Origin: Aquila chrysaetos chrysaetos | Lineage: Eukaryota > Chordata > Aves > Accipitriformes > Accipitridae | Assembly (NCBI RefSeq): GCF_900496995.4 | Contig: NC_044007.1 | Location: 74,500,742 to 74,564,741 of the forward strand | Length of the DNA stretch: 64,000 nucleotides | Direction of reading: 5' to 3' | Shown: one piece after another, positions 47,869-59,112 of the stretch | How the letters are laid out: every line of letters begins with the position of its first letter | How positions within the stretch are numbered: the first letter of the stretch is position 1 | Position numbers and translations under genes: made by a program | The notes under the pieces: model-generated | Seen by the model: only the letters and a program-made list of their open reading frames with translations | Database searches by the model: none | Told to the model about the DNA's origin: nothing

Positions 47869-49409
47869 AGTATGTGCTGCAGAGTATGACAGCACGGCTA
47901 TGAGAACAAAGTTGCGTGATAATAAGATATAGTGCATCATTTTTTATGAATTCATTTAGAAGAGCCTAACTATTTGTAGTCCATCTCCAAAAATACCCTC
48001 AACCCAAACTCTCAAGAAAGCCCTAGCTCTTGCTTTTCTTATTATCCTTCTGAAATTTTTGCTTGTTTATTTGCTGAGCAGTACACCTTACATACTATTT
48101 TCCACTGATAACAACATATAAAGCAAACCAAAGTTACAGTCCAATTATCCTACTAAGATTATAATAATCGATGTGACTCATGGATGTAAATTCCTGGGTT
48201 TTGCCCTGAAAACCTCTTCACATTAGCTGTTTTGCCTGCTCTCTTGAAGCAAGTTGATAGTTACTGCCCTTATTTTAAAAAATGTTAGAAGATTTTAGAT
48301 ATTGCTTTGAAACAGCAAGAATTTAAGGAAATTGAATATTCAATGTAGAACAAACAAATCTTTAAAATACATGAATGGATACCAGTGCCATGCCTTTGTT
48401 TGATCCCTGAAGCCTTCTGTCTGGAGATGTAGTTAACATGCTGTTATCTACTGCTGTTTCCCAGTGTAGTGCTCTTTTTAACTGCTTTTCCTGCTCTGAC
48501 TTCATGGGTTTTTTTCAGCATTTGTAATTTATGAGCCATTAAAGATGTTGTTTGATGTAGGTGCAGCACAGAACGAGTAACTACTGCTGTAAAACACAAG
48601 TTTTGGCAGTGTCAATCAAATTATGCTTTCTGCATAGTAATGTGAGTTTTAATGGTATCTGTGAGAAATTGTTTAACTCATTACCCCTGTGAATGCCAAA
48701 TAACCCTATAACTAAGATACAGGTAATTGTGCTGAAAATCAGAACTTTTATTCTCATCAGCTGTCAAGAAATGGGCTGTGACTGTGTAGGTTATGCGCCT
48801 CTGGTGAAAAAACTCTTTTCAAACTCCAGCTATTGTCTTGATCCTGACAATTGTCAGAGCTGGGAATTATCAGAGGACTTCCTCAATAATACACAACAGT
48901 AGCTCATCAAAATCAAGACCATTTGCTACCAACAAATAGTATTTAATAGGACACCGTCTCAAGCCAGGGTGCTGTTTTGATAGAGCGAAGAGTGGAACAG
49001 AAGAGTGGAAGTGGACAGTCACCTCGTAGGGATGACCCTGTCTGCATCTGTTTCTTAACAGAAGCAGTAACTTGCACCTACACCGACTGGTTCCCAAGTA
49101 ACCATTTGCTAGTCTAGGCTTAATCTATTTCTTTTTTACCAACTTTGTTGAAAAACCCTGTTTTTGCCAAACACATCTATATAGAGGATGTAGTTCAGTG
49201 AGCAATAGATGGAGCTGATCAGGTTAAATCAGATACTGGAGGGACTGCTGTCTTTTTCCTCTGTTCTGTGTGCACTTATCCACCATTTCATCAGTGACAT
49301 TACCATTTTATTCTTTAAAACCTCTTATTTTTCCTGTACTCTGATGTGTCATAGGCAGCAGGTGGCTCTATTCTTTTTCTTTTTTTTCCCAAAATAATTT
49401 AAATTGAAC

Positions 49410-51524
49410 ATATGTGATCATGAAATGGTAGAGTTTATCGATTCTTGGAGAAGTAAGGAGGGGAGTTAGCAGAACTGCCAGCTTGTACATCTGGAGGGCA
49501 GACTTTGGCCTGTTTAGGAGATTGGTTGACAAAGTCCCTTGGGAGGCAGTCCTGAAGGGCAAAGGAGTCCAGGAAGACTGGACATACTTCAAGAAGGAAG
49601 TAGGTTATGACCTTTGGAAGAAGGGGCAGGCAACTCAGGAGGACTACAAGGATGTCGTGAGGTTATGCGGGAAGAAAATTAGAAGGACCAAAGCCACTAG
49701 AACTTAATCTGGCTACTGCCGTAAAAGACAATAAAAAAAAGGTTCTATAAATACATTAGCAACAAAAGGAGGGCTAAGGAGAATCTCCATTGTTTATTGG
49801 ATGTGGGGGGAAACGTAGTGACAAAGGATGAGGAAAAGGCTGAGGTACGTACTTAATGTCCTCCTTACCTCAGTCTTTAATAGTAAGACCAGTTGTTCTG
49901 CGGGTACCCAGCCCCCTGAGCTGGAAGACAGGGACGGGGAGCAGACTGAAGCCCCCATAATCCAAGGGGAAATGGTTAGTGACCTGCTACACCACTTGGA
50001 CACGCTCAACTCTATGGGGCCGAGTGGGATTCACCCAAGGTACCGAGGGAGCTGGTGGAAGTGCTCACCAAGCCACTTTCCATCATTTATCAGCAGTCCT
50101 GGCTAACCGGAGGAGGTCCCAGTTGACTGGAGGTTAGCAAATGTGATGCCCATCTACAGGAAGGGCTGGAAGGAAGATCGGGGGAACTACAGGCCTGTCA
50201 GTCTGATCTCAGTGCCAGGGAGCTCACCTTGAGTGCCGTCACACGGCACGTTCAGGACAACCAGGTGATCAGGCCCAGCCAGCATGGGTTTATGAAAGGC
50301 AGGTCCTGCTTGAATAACCTGATCTCCTTCTATGACTAGGTGACCCACTTAATGGATGAGGGAAAGGCTGTGGATGTTGTCTACCTAGACTTTAGTAAAG
50401 CCTTTGACACTGTTTCCCACAGAATTCTCGTGGAGAAACTGGCTGCTCATGGCTTGAATGGGTGTACTGTTCACTGGATAAAAAACTGTCTGAATGGCCA
50501 GACCCAAAGAGTGGTGGTGAGCGGAGTTAAATCCAGTCGGTGGCCGGTCAAGAGTGGTGCTCCCCAGGGCTCAGTTTTGGGGACAGTTCTCTGTAATACC
50601 TTTATCAATGACCTGGACAAGGAGATCAAGTGCACCCTCAGTAAGTTTGTAGACAACACCAAGTTGGGTGGAGTGCTGATCTGCCTGAGGGTAGGAAGGG
50701 TCTACAGAGGGATCTGGACAGGCTGGATCACTTTTCTGAGGCCAATTGTACGACGTTCAACAAGGCCAAGTGCCGGGTCCTGCACTTGGGTCCCAACAAC
50801 CCCATGCAGTGCTACAGGCTTGGGGAAGAGCAGCTGGAAAGCTGCCCAGCAGAAAAGGACCTGGGGGTGTTGGTCGACAGTTGGCTGAATGTGACCCAGC
50901 AGTGTGCCCAGGTGGCCCAGAAGGCCAACAGCATCCTGGCCTGTTTCAGAAATCGTGTGGCCAGCAGGAGCAGGGCAGTGACTGTCCCCCTGTACTTGGC
51001 ACTGGTGAGGCTGCACCTCGAGTCCTGTGTTCAGTTTTGGGCCCCTCACTACAAGAAAGACCTTGAGGTGCTGGAGCGTGTCCCGTGTCCGGAGAAGGGC
51101 AATGAAGCTGGTGAAGGGTCTAGAGCACAAGTCTTATGAGGAGCAGCTCAGGGAACTGGGGTTGTTTAGCCTGGACAAAAGCAGGCTCATGGGAGACCTG
51201 AAAGGAAATTGTAGAGGTGGGTGTCAGTCTCTTCTGCCAAATAACAAGCGATAGGAGAAGAGGAAACGGCCTCAAGTTGTGCCAGGGGAGGTTTAGAATG
51301 GCTATTGGGAAAAATTTCTTCACTGAAAGGGTTGTCAAGCATTGGAGCAGGCTGTCCAGTGAAGTGTTGGAGTCACCATCCCTGGAGGTATTTAAAAGAC
51401 CTGTAGAGGTGTAGCTTAGGGACATGGTTTAGTGGTGAACTTGGTACTGCTAGGTTGACGGTTGGACTTGATGGTCTTAAAGGTCTTTTCCAAACTAAAC
51501 GATTCTGTGATTCTATGATTCTAG
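49410..51524 (+). mobile_element. CR1 LINE, 5'-truncated, about 2.1 kb
   Basis: The copy begins in ORF2 between the endonuclease and reverse transcriptase and continues through the RT domain and C-terminus to the tail GATTCTGTGATTCTATGATT (51501-51520). ORF2 is cut into several frames by indels and stops. It shares with the copy at 23.2-24.7 kb the GGATCACTTTTCTGAGG signature and nearly all of the 3' end. The left border is approximate because CR1 truncation leaves no defined end. Confidence 0.94.
49483..51414 (+). pseudogene. CR1 ORF2 remnant with dead reverse transcriptase
   Basis: Frames 49483-49707 and 49828-50106 cover the linker and the N-terminal part of RT. Frame 50340-50888 carries RT motif A (LDFSKAFDT, Asp at 50388) and the GAPQGSVLG block. 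At motif C it reads FVDN (50646-50657) where the related copy reads FADD, so the second catalytic Asp is Asn. After about 50690 the reading shifts to the frames of 50746 and 50786 and then 51027 and 51217 for the C-terminal region. The element cannot encode an active protein. Confidence 0.88.
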
Positions 51525-54339
51525 TCATAACTAATGTGTCAGGTTTTTAAGTACAGGCTTGAGGGAAGCAAAGGCCCATAGGTTTCAATCAAGAAGAAAA
51601 ACTTTTCACTTTCTTAATGCTTATATTATGACACACTGTTAAAAAATGTGTAAAGAGATTCAGATTAAAACCTGCTCGTGCCACTCCAGTCCCATCCATG
51701 CAAAAATTACTAGCAATAAAAATATTTCTTAAGAGGGAGCTCTTAATATTTCTTTTTTATGCCCTCTGTAAGTGTAGATACTTTCATGATACCATCTGAA
51801 AATACAATAAATATCCCTAATTTATTCTGTATTATCCTTTTCTCTTTTACATATTCTTTGAAAATTATACCTCGAGTGATAACAATAGGAAAAAAACAAA
51901 CAACCCCCCAAAATTCTAAGTGCTGCCTGAATAGGCCAAAGCTAAAGAGTCCTTTTTTCACTGTCCCATGAAGATCATAGTGTATCTCAAGCAAACATAA
52001 AAGGCTAAGTCACTCCTTAAAATGGAGTTTCAGCAGGGGATCAGTGGGAAAGGTGCCTACAAATATTCTGCCTAGATTCTGCAAGCTGTGCTCTCTCTAA
52101 ATCAATCTCTTGGGTCAGTCCAGAGGTGATGTAGATTCCTGGCTGTACCTTTATACAGTGCCTACTCTTCTTCAAAAGCCCAGCTGAGATATCTGCACGA
52201 GATTAGAGCGGGGCTGGGGCTGCCTGACCCGCCTGGCCTTGGTCACTGCAGAGGGATGTGAAGGTCACAGTTGCTGCCGTACCAGATTAATGCAGCCAAA
52301 GTGTTGCACTGTTGCTGACAGTGACCATTGTCACGAACCGCAGAGGGGGAGGTTGTAACAAATCCCCAGTACAAAAATGTGGAGCAGCCTGCTCACAGGG
52401 AGATAGTGTTTCTCATCACTTTTGGGAAAAGGTTGAAAAGTGAGATATGGTCCTTTGAAGTTCTTTTTTTCTAAGTGTTCTAATGATCACTCTATGTTCC
52501 AACTTTTTTCTGAATCCTTCTAAGCTTTTACACAATTTTTGCATTTGCTTCTTTTCAGCTGCAGAGAGTATATTCTTTGGCGTGTAAATACATCTTTCAA
52601 AATTCAAGCACGTGCAGAGTCATGCATCAGCTGATCCATGAAGTGTGCATTATCTCTGTGCATGCTTAAGTCATTGGCAAAGTGTTGATTTATTATTTAT
52701 TGAAGCAATAATGGCCAGCAGTTTTAAACAGATCTTCAATCTGCATTGCTTAATGTGTCTTGGGAAAAAAATCTTTGCCATCTAAATAGCTGTAATGTAT
52801 TTTAAGCATCTCTTCCTATGTATCCTGTATTTCATGTGGAATAGAAGTGCTCAGCAATTAATTTTGCCTAACACCAATGTATATAAAATACTTACAGTAT
52901 ATTGTAGTTTCCTTGCTGAGAGGCTAGCTCCTTTATAATTGCTGCAAAGGACTCCATTCTAATTGGATTTATTCTCAATAAACTTGATCTTTCTACTCAT
53001 TTTATATTTTTCTGCACCGTAAGTATCCTAATTATCCTTTTCTGCTAATAGAAGTTGTTTCTTTCCTTGTTTTATGCTGTCTCTTTCATCGTACTTACTT
53101 TTTTATTACTTTTGAACAAACTGTAGCACACACAATTTGCCATCTGTTATGATATTTTTCTTAGAAAAACATTTTTTCTTTACAATTTTCTAAGTAGTCT
53201 TACTTTCTGCTAGGAAACAGCCATTATTTTATGTATCTGTTTGAAGCCTGAGAAAAAGGGCTCAGTTTGATACTCCCTCCTTCCATCCCTCTCCTCCTTC
53301 CTCTCTCCCTTCCTCTTCCCCTCCCTCTCTCAATTTTGTGTGTGCATGTGTAGAAATTGCTATTCAGCTGAACTGTGCTCTCTTTGCCACGTTTCCAACC
53401 CTCTTGACAACCTGGAATATGAGACAGAACAAGGCTAATGGGCAGAAGTTTCAAATTCTTATAGTCTATCCAGTATTTGTCATGCTTTGAATGTGATTAG
53501 AAGCTGACCTGCAGTGATTTTTATGTAAAAAAAAAAAAAAATTTCTAAGACAAAAACTCTGAGTGGCAGATGTAGCTGTTTCACTTACTGCAGCCCTTTT
53601 CCCAGGTCTCCACTCGCTGTAAGGAAAGGGTATAGTCCAGAAACTGCTGAGATTTCTTTCTGTATTTTTTTTAATGAAAAGAAATATCAGTTATTCACAT
53701 TTGTTAAGGTAAAAAATGAGTCTTCTGTTAGAAGTCATGGAACAAGCTTCTACAATTGGTCATGCATCTGATGATCCTTTAAGCATAATTCTCATAAAAT
53801 GATTCATGTTCTCTCTTAAGGGAAAAACTTCAAATATCACACCTATTTGTCCATTTTTCATGATAATATTAAACATAGATGCTTTTGTATGCTTTTAGGC
53901 TAAATTCTTTCCCCAAAGAATACAGGACTGAACTCTGTATGTAAGCACACTGAGGCCTGACTCAAAGCCGGTGGTCAATGCCTGCAATACTACTTTAGAG
54001 GAGGCCTATAACCTCTCTTCTGTTGCAAATTAGGGAGTTAAACAACTTAGAAAATATGAATCTCAGTGGGGTTTAGAGTGAGAGAGCATTGCACTGCCCA
54101 CCCCTCATTCAGGACAGTTCTGTTTCTAAGTAACGTAGCAGTTGTAACCAACAGACTTGCACAAGTGTCTGGACGCAAGATGCAGCCACAAAAAGCAGCT
54201 TGCAGGATGGATTTGGAGCTATTCTTAGCTTACCAGAAGGTTTTAAATAATAGAGAATGAGGAAATATGTCATTTTTGCTGTTGATAATCTAACCGCTAC
54301 TGAGAGTTAATGCTAATTTTTGCTAGTTTTTACTCCATA
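51525..54339. other. Mostly unique non-coding DNA
   Basis: AT-rich DNA with a GC-richer patch at about 52190-52380 that I cannot assign, a pyrimidine tract (listed separately) and a 15-bp A-tract at 53527-53541. No gene is recognised. Confidence 0.5.
53272..53331. repeat. Polypyrimidine (CT-rich) tract
   Basis: Sixty bases made almost only of C and T (CTCC, CTTC and CTCTC units). The minus-strand frame across it (53224-53454) encodes an Arg/Gly-rich run that is a composition effect. Such tracts can form triplex DNA. Confidence 0.85.
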
Positions 54340-54545
54340 TTCCAGCAGAGCGTGGTATGTACTCAGGGGCTAGTGAACTATGTGCTAAGTCCCATGGCTG
54401 TTGTGCAAAGTATAATTTATTATCCCCATTTTACAGATGGGAAGACTGAAGTGTGGAGCGCCGACAACAAATGAGTCCCTCACTGCTGTAGTCAAGAAAA
54501 GAGCCCAGACCACCCGAGTCACGTCTGTGCTTTCACCTTGACACA
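54340..54545 (+). mobile_element. MIR-type ancient SINE
   Basis: CCCCATTTTACAGATG at 54424-54439 is a hallmark of the MIR family, followed by GGAAGACTGAAGTGTGGAG where MIR has its GAGGAAACTGAGG stretch. Upstream CTATGTGCTAAGTCC and downstream AGAGCCCAGACC also fall in MIR order. It is diverged, as expected of an amniote-age insertion. MIR copies that survive in bird genomes are few. The 5' border is approximate. Confidence 0.82.
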
Positions 54546-54683
54546 CGGTGATGGGTATGTCATGTTTCTGTCACTGATTTAAGCGACAACGCAGCTGCGA
54601 ATATCTGGCACAGTGGAGCTGAGCCTCTCTGTACTTAGCTGCTTCTTTGAAATATTATCCAGAGGCATCGAAGGTGTTCGTAG

Positions 54684-55322
54684 TTGTTGCTGAGAAACCG
54701 AACAAAAGGCACGGATATTTTAATTCTAGTTGTGAGAATGTTCACAGCTGTCAAACCTTTTGAGCCTTCCTGGGAAACATTTAAATTTGGCTTGATTCTG
54801 AGTGCTTGCCATTATGATTATCAAACACTTTGTCATTTAAAGTTGATCGATGAAGCAGTTGCTTCCTTGAGCATGGCTCTTAATAGAGACCAGGGCTATA
54901 AAACATTCCTTTCGTTACCTCTCTCCTCTGTTCATGGGGGCATTCTCCACAGAGGCAAAGCTCTAGTGAGCAAATTATATTCCAGTGTGCAAGCACTAGG
55001 TGGCACGAGTCATTTTACGGGCACGTCAGTATTTCAGCTAACTCCATCTGTTCAGTACACCAATTACAAATTCAGCCACAAACATTGTTTAGAGGCACAT
55101 CATAAAAAGTTACCAGGAAGTGATTTGTATCCATTTATACTGTATGTTCTTTATTCTGCACACTATGCGGCTGTAACATTTGATGATTGTTCCAGGCTCA
55201 AACTGAGGCAAAAAAATAGTGATTTTCTGAGGCTGTTTGTTGTAATAAGTGCCATGTTTTCTGTGGTTATACAAAGACATGGGGTCTCCACATTTGGGCT
55301 ACTGTTCGAAGGACAGAACTGA
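54684..55322 (+). other. Longest open frame (212 codons), unrecognised
   Basis: An uninterrupted frame from ATG 54684 to TGA 55320-55322, far longer than the local background in AT-rich DNA. The peptide has mixed composition, several hydrophobic stretches (DILILVVRMF, YPFILYVLY, LRLFVVISAMFSVV), no clear signal peptide and no domain I recognise. There is a TATA-like CTATAAAAC at 54896-54904 inside it and no gene-like neighbours. A lack of stops can also come from a strongly conserved non-coding element under constraint. The adjacent MIR and the CTCF-like site within it fit that reading at least as well as a gene. I do not assign a function. Confidence 0.25.
54993..55005 (+). promoter_or_regulatory. 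CTCF-like site, plus orientation
   Basis: GCACTAGGTGGCA fits the CTCF core CCASYAGRKGGCR at every position but the first. It is the best such match I noticed in the window and lies inside the 212-codon open block. Confidence 0.4.
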
Positions 55323-58300
55323 AAAGGGGAATTGCATTAATACTAGCTTGAAAACATCCAAGGCCTAGATAATTCTATATTAACATATCTAAAAAGCTTG
55401 TTACTATTACTCCCAAAATTTTCAGCAATAATTTGTTTAATAATCCTTAAATGTGTAAATTACATAAATTAACAACAATGCAGTTTTATCCATTTTAAGG
55501 ATTACAGCGTTTGATGAAGACAGAGGTAAACTTGCAATTTGTAGACTGAGACATAGGTACAAATGCCCAAAGGAGTCCAGTGGACAATATTTTCTCCTTC
55601 CTCAAGAACTGTTTCTTTTTTTGTCCATTAACTACTTCTTGGAAAACACAGAAGGAATTCCTTGAATAGGGCTTGTAATTCACATCTTCAACTCCTACCA
55701 CTCTTAAATAATTTCTTTAAACAGTAGATAGGAGAATTTTGTCCCTTCCTTCGATCCATCCCACTCAGCCAGTGGGATCTTGACTGAACTGCTGCAACAC
55801 AAAGTATTTGATAATACCCCTTTCTTTACCTCTTCTCCTCCCCTACACATGTATACCTGTGCCCTTTAACAGGAGAAGGTTGTGGGCTGGCCACAGTTGC
55901 CAAGGAAAGGATCTGGACATTGAATCCCATAGGGAGGGGCACACCTTTCGGTAGCCTGCATAAAGTACCCGGATCCTGTAGAGCTGCCGGATTTGTAAGG
56001 CACGTCTTGCTTCTCCATATGCCTCTGTTTCTTGGCTCTAGCAGGCTCCCATTTGGCTTTCTAGATGTCCTGGATCACATTCAGATGTGTTTAGCTCTTC
56101 CTGTAGGCATTGCAGGGGCTCTGGGTACCCAATGCAAGATTGTTGGGCACAGGTACCAAAGAGCCCAGGCACAGACAATCATTTTTTATTCACTAGTGGA
56201 TGTCTAAGCCAGCTCACTTCTACATTTGAAAGTTCATGAGGGTGGCAATATTTCCTTTCTCATGTGCAAGTGATGTGGCATGCCCATTTTTCTTCTGCCT
56301 AACAGTGCACCAGGCTTTCAAGCATATGACTCCCATTTCTTAGGTGAAAGTCTCTACTTCTTCTAACTTATTTGGTCTTCCAGAATAGAGCTCTTAAGTT
56401 TCTCAGCTTGAAGACATTCCCAGGCCCAGTAAATATTAAAATCTTCCATGTCTAAACTGAAAATACTAACTTCAGAGGGGGAAGGTGGTACAGCTACTTC
56501 AACACGCACTGTTCAAAGTTATCAAGTGAGTCAATGGTTGAACTTGTCATTTCCCATCCCCTGCCTCACAAATATTCAATCAGTGATGCATCCCTTTAAA
56601 AAAGCTGGAGATTTTTTAAGAGCGCTAGACTCCAGCTCGTGCTGCATCCCCTACTTTTTTTCGTAACACTTGCTTGTGAGAATATAGTATTTTGTGACTC
56701 ATTATTTACTCTGTTGCACAACACATCAGTATTTTAAGTTCACAGTATCACTGCAAAGAATTTCAATTATCAATTTAAACATACGTTTGTGCTATTAAGT
56801 GAATGTTTTTTTGCAGGTCTACAGGTTGATCCATTATATTGTCATCCAAGCATGCAATAAACACATCTCATTGTAAGAAATTAACCTTTATCTTGGAAAG
56901 AAAAAAGTAGTTATTTGACTCATTGTATTTGGATGAGCTAAATTACCTAGTAGAAGAGTCCCAAATGTTAAAACAGATTTTCATATGAAATAGGAAGATT
57001 TCTCTTGGAAACCTTCAAAATTCTATCTTCTGTTTAATCTTACTTATTATTAATTGAAATTGGCTCTGTACCAACTACCAGGAGTTGGTATACAAGGCAA
57101 TTTGACTTTGATCATGAGTACTTATCTGGAATTATGTTCCAAAATGCAAAACAGCAAAAAAAGATGTAGCTTGATGTAGAAATAAGCTGAGAAATGCCTT
57201 CTTATGTCAGAAAAGTTTTACAGAGATTAAGAGAAAGAGAAGTCAGCTGAAGGAGAGCAAACTGAAATAGAGCTGGCAAATAAAAAGTTAGTGTTTTAGA
57301 ACATCAGAGAAGTACCTAATGACTTTTTTTTTTTTTTTTGGTATTTTCTGCACTGGCACCTGTATAAGTAACCTGAATTTCCAAAAAGCCTGATGGCTTC
57401 AGCAGGAGCTACTGAGTGTCTAGGGCTGTTCAACCTAATAAGGACACATCTTGAAGTATTCTTCCTTTACCCTTTTGTAAATTGTAGCCATCAGCTGCCT
57501 TCACACTTGAGGTTTATACAGAATTCCTCTATCCTCACACTCTCAAAAACAGCAAACGGTTAAATGTTGAGAAGTGGAAGAAAAGGGCAGAACAATTTCC
57601 AAAAACTTTCAGAGCAAACAAATTTTGCTTCACTTACTTCTAGTATTCCCCAAATAATTCACCAAGTCAGTCTACTTCCAAGGAACAGACCTCATTTTGC
57701 TGCTTTAACTTCTAAACTTTAGATATTATAGTTGTAGTTCAAAGGTGCTGAATCAAAGGTCAAATAGATACTGATTCATCCTATCTAAGTGTAGGCTTTT
57801 ATGCTTAATGGACTGAAATTTCTAAATAAAAAGAACAACGGTCGTTTAGGGACTGGAAGTGAGTCTGTGCCCCAAATCTGTATATTGTGGAAAAGTCTGT
57901 GGAGTTTGTTATAATGGTAACGTAGTGGAAGTTCAAGCTACAACTGCAGTTTAGCTGGCTATCAAGACTGTGCTCATGTGCATATGCAGTGTGCATGGTC
58001 ATCACTTCCCTGGGTGGTCCAGGTGCTCGCCAGCTATTCTCTGCACAGATGAAGCAATGGACTGACTTGAGACAAGATGACTGATTAAACTCCTGGCTGG
58101 CTTCGTGCGGAGCTGTGACTAATTGTTACGGGAACACTTCAGGTGGGAATTTCAGAGAGTCCTGTAGATTCCCCCAGGCATCTGCTGCTGTCCACAGGCC
58201 AATTGACAGGCATTATTTATATGCTTAAATGTGCTGATTAACATCCTGGGTAGAGGATCTGGCTGTTGCAGAGACTTCCCCAGGCAGTTCCTGCTGTAGA

Positions 58301-59087
58301 ATTGACCAAATATTACACAGGAAAGTTGCTTGTTAATACTCTGTAGAAACTGTTTCTGCAGATGCAGAAATGCTCACCTGGAACGGTCTTTTGCACAGAG
58401 AAAATCAGAGTATTTTGTTTGTAGTTTAAGGTAATCGATGGAAATCAATCATGCATGCCCTGGAGCGGTCATGTAGGACCACAGCTCAGCTGGTTTATAA
58501 AAATTTACTAGAACTAACAGTTTGGGAATTCCCTCCCTGTCTGGCTAAGGGCCCTTAAAATGGACTCCCATCACCACCTGGACAGTCACTGACCAACTTG
58601 TGGGAGAGTTGATTCCCACCTGAGTATCATCCTACGCAAAATATCCCAACAAAGTAGTGGGTTTAGGTTTTTTGGTTGTTTGGAATTTTTGGTGGGTTTG
58701 AGGTTTTTTTTAAGCAGTCTGTCTGCAATTGCCTGTGCAATAGTATGTTCCCCTGACCTCCTTCCAAATTCTTGCTGGGATAAAACACAGTCACGTACCT
58801 TCTCCTTTGCCTATGGTTTGATTTCTGTAGGGAAGAAACCTGAACTTGAAGCTAGAAGAAATCAAGGTACTCTTCAGTGAGTATTGATGTGTAGATAACC
58901 AAGAAACAGGATGTTGAGGTGTGCTGCAGACCATAATAGCCTCCACAACATCAACCCTCTCTAAAGGTACCTGAAGATAGAAAGACAAGACATCTGCACA
59001 GGGTGGCTCAGATAAATGGATATACAGCTCACTTAATAGGACTAGCACAGAATAGCTCCTGCTGCTAAGGGAATAGTTAACATGTTT

Positions 59088-59112
59088 GGGATGGGATGGG
59101 GATGGGCGGGGG
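59088..59112 (+). other. Strong G-quadruplex motif
   Basis: Five guanine runs (3, 3, 4, 3, 5) are separated by loops of only two, two, two and one bases. Short loops favour a stable quadruplex. It also produces the Pro/Ser-rich part of the minus frame 58791-59168. There is no gene signal nearby. Confidence 0.75.

Larger units (their letters stand above)
44711..49409. other. Mostly unique non-coding DNA
   Basis: AT-rich DNA with an (AT)10 microsatellite and an A-tract-terminated GC-richer block listed separately. The 103-codon frame at 46175-46486 and the three overlapping frames at 46515-46809 show no recognised domain. Confidence 0.5.

Noticed and set aside
53224..53454. Arg/Gly-rich minus-strand frame (RGG-like protein)
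   Set aside because: It is the complement of a CT-rich tract, so the Arg/Gly run is a composition effect.
58831..58876. 46-nt plus-strand microexon between TTTCTGTAG and GTGAGT
   Set aside because: It is too short and unsupported by neighbouring exons. Such pairs are expected by chance.
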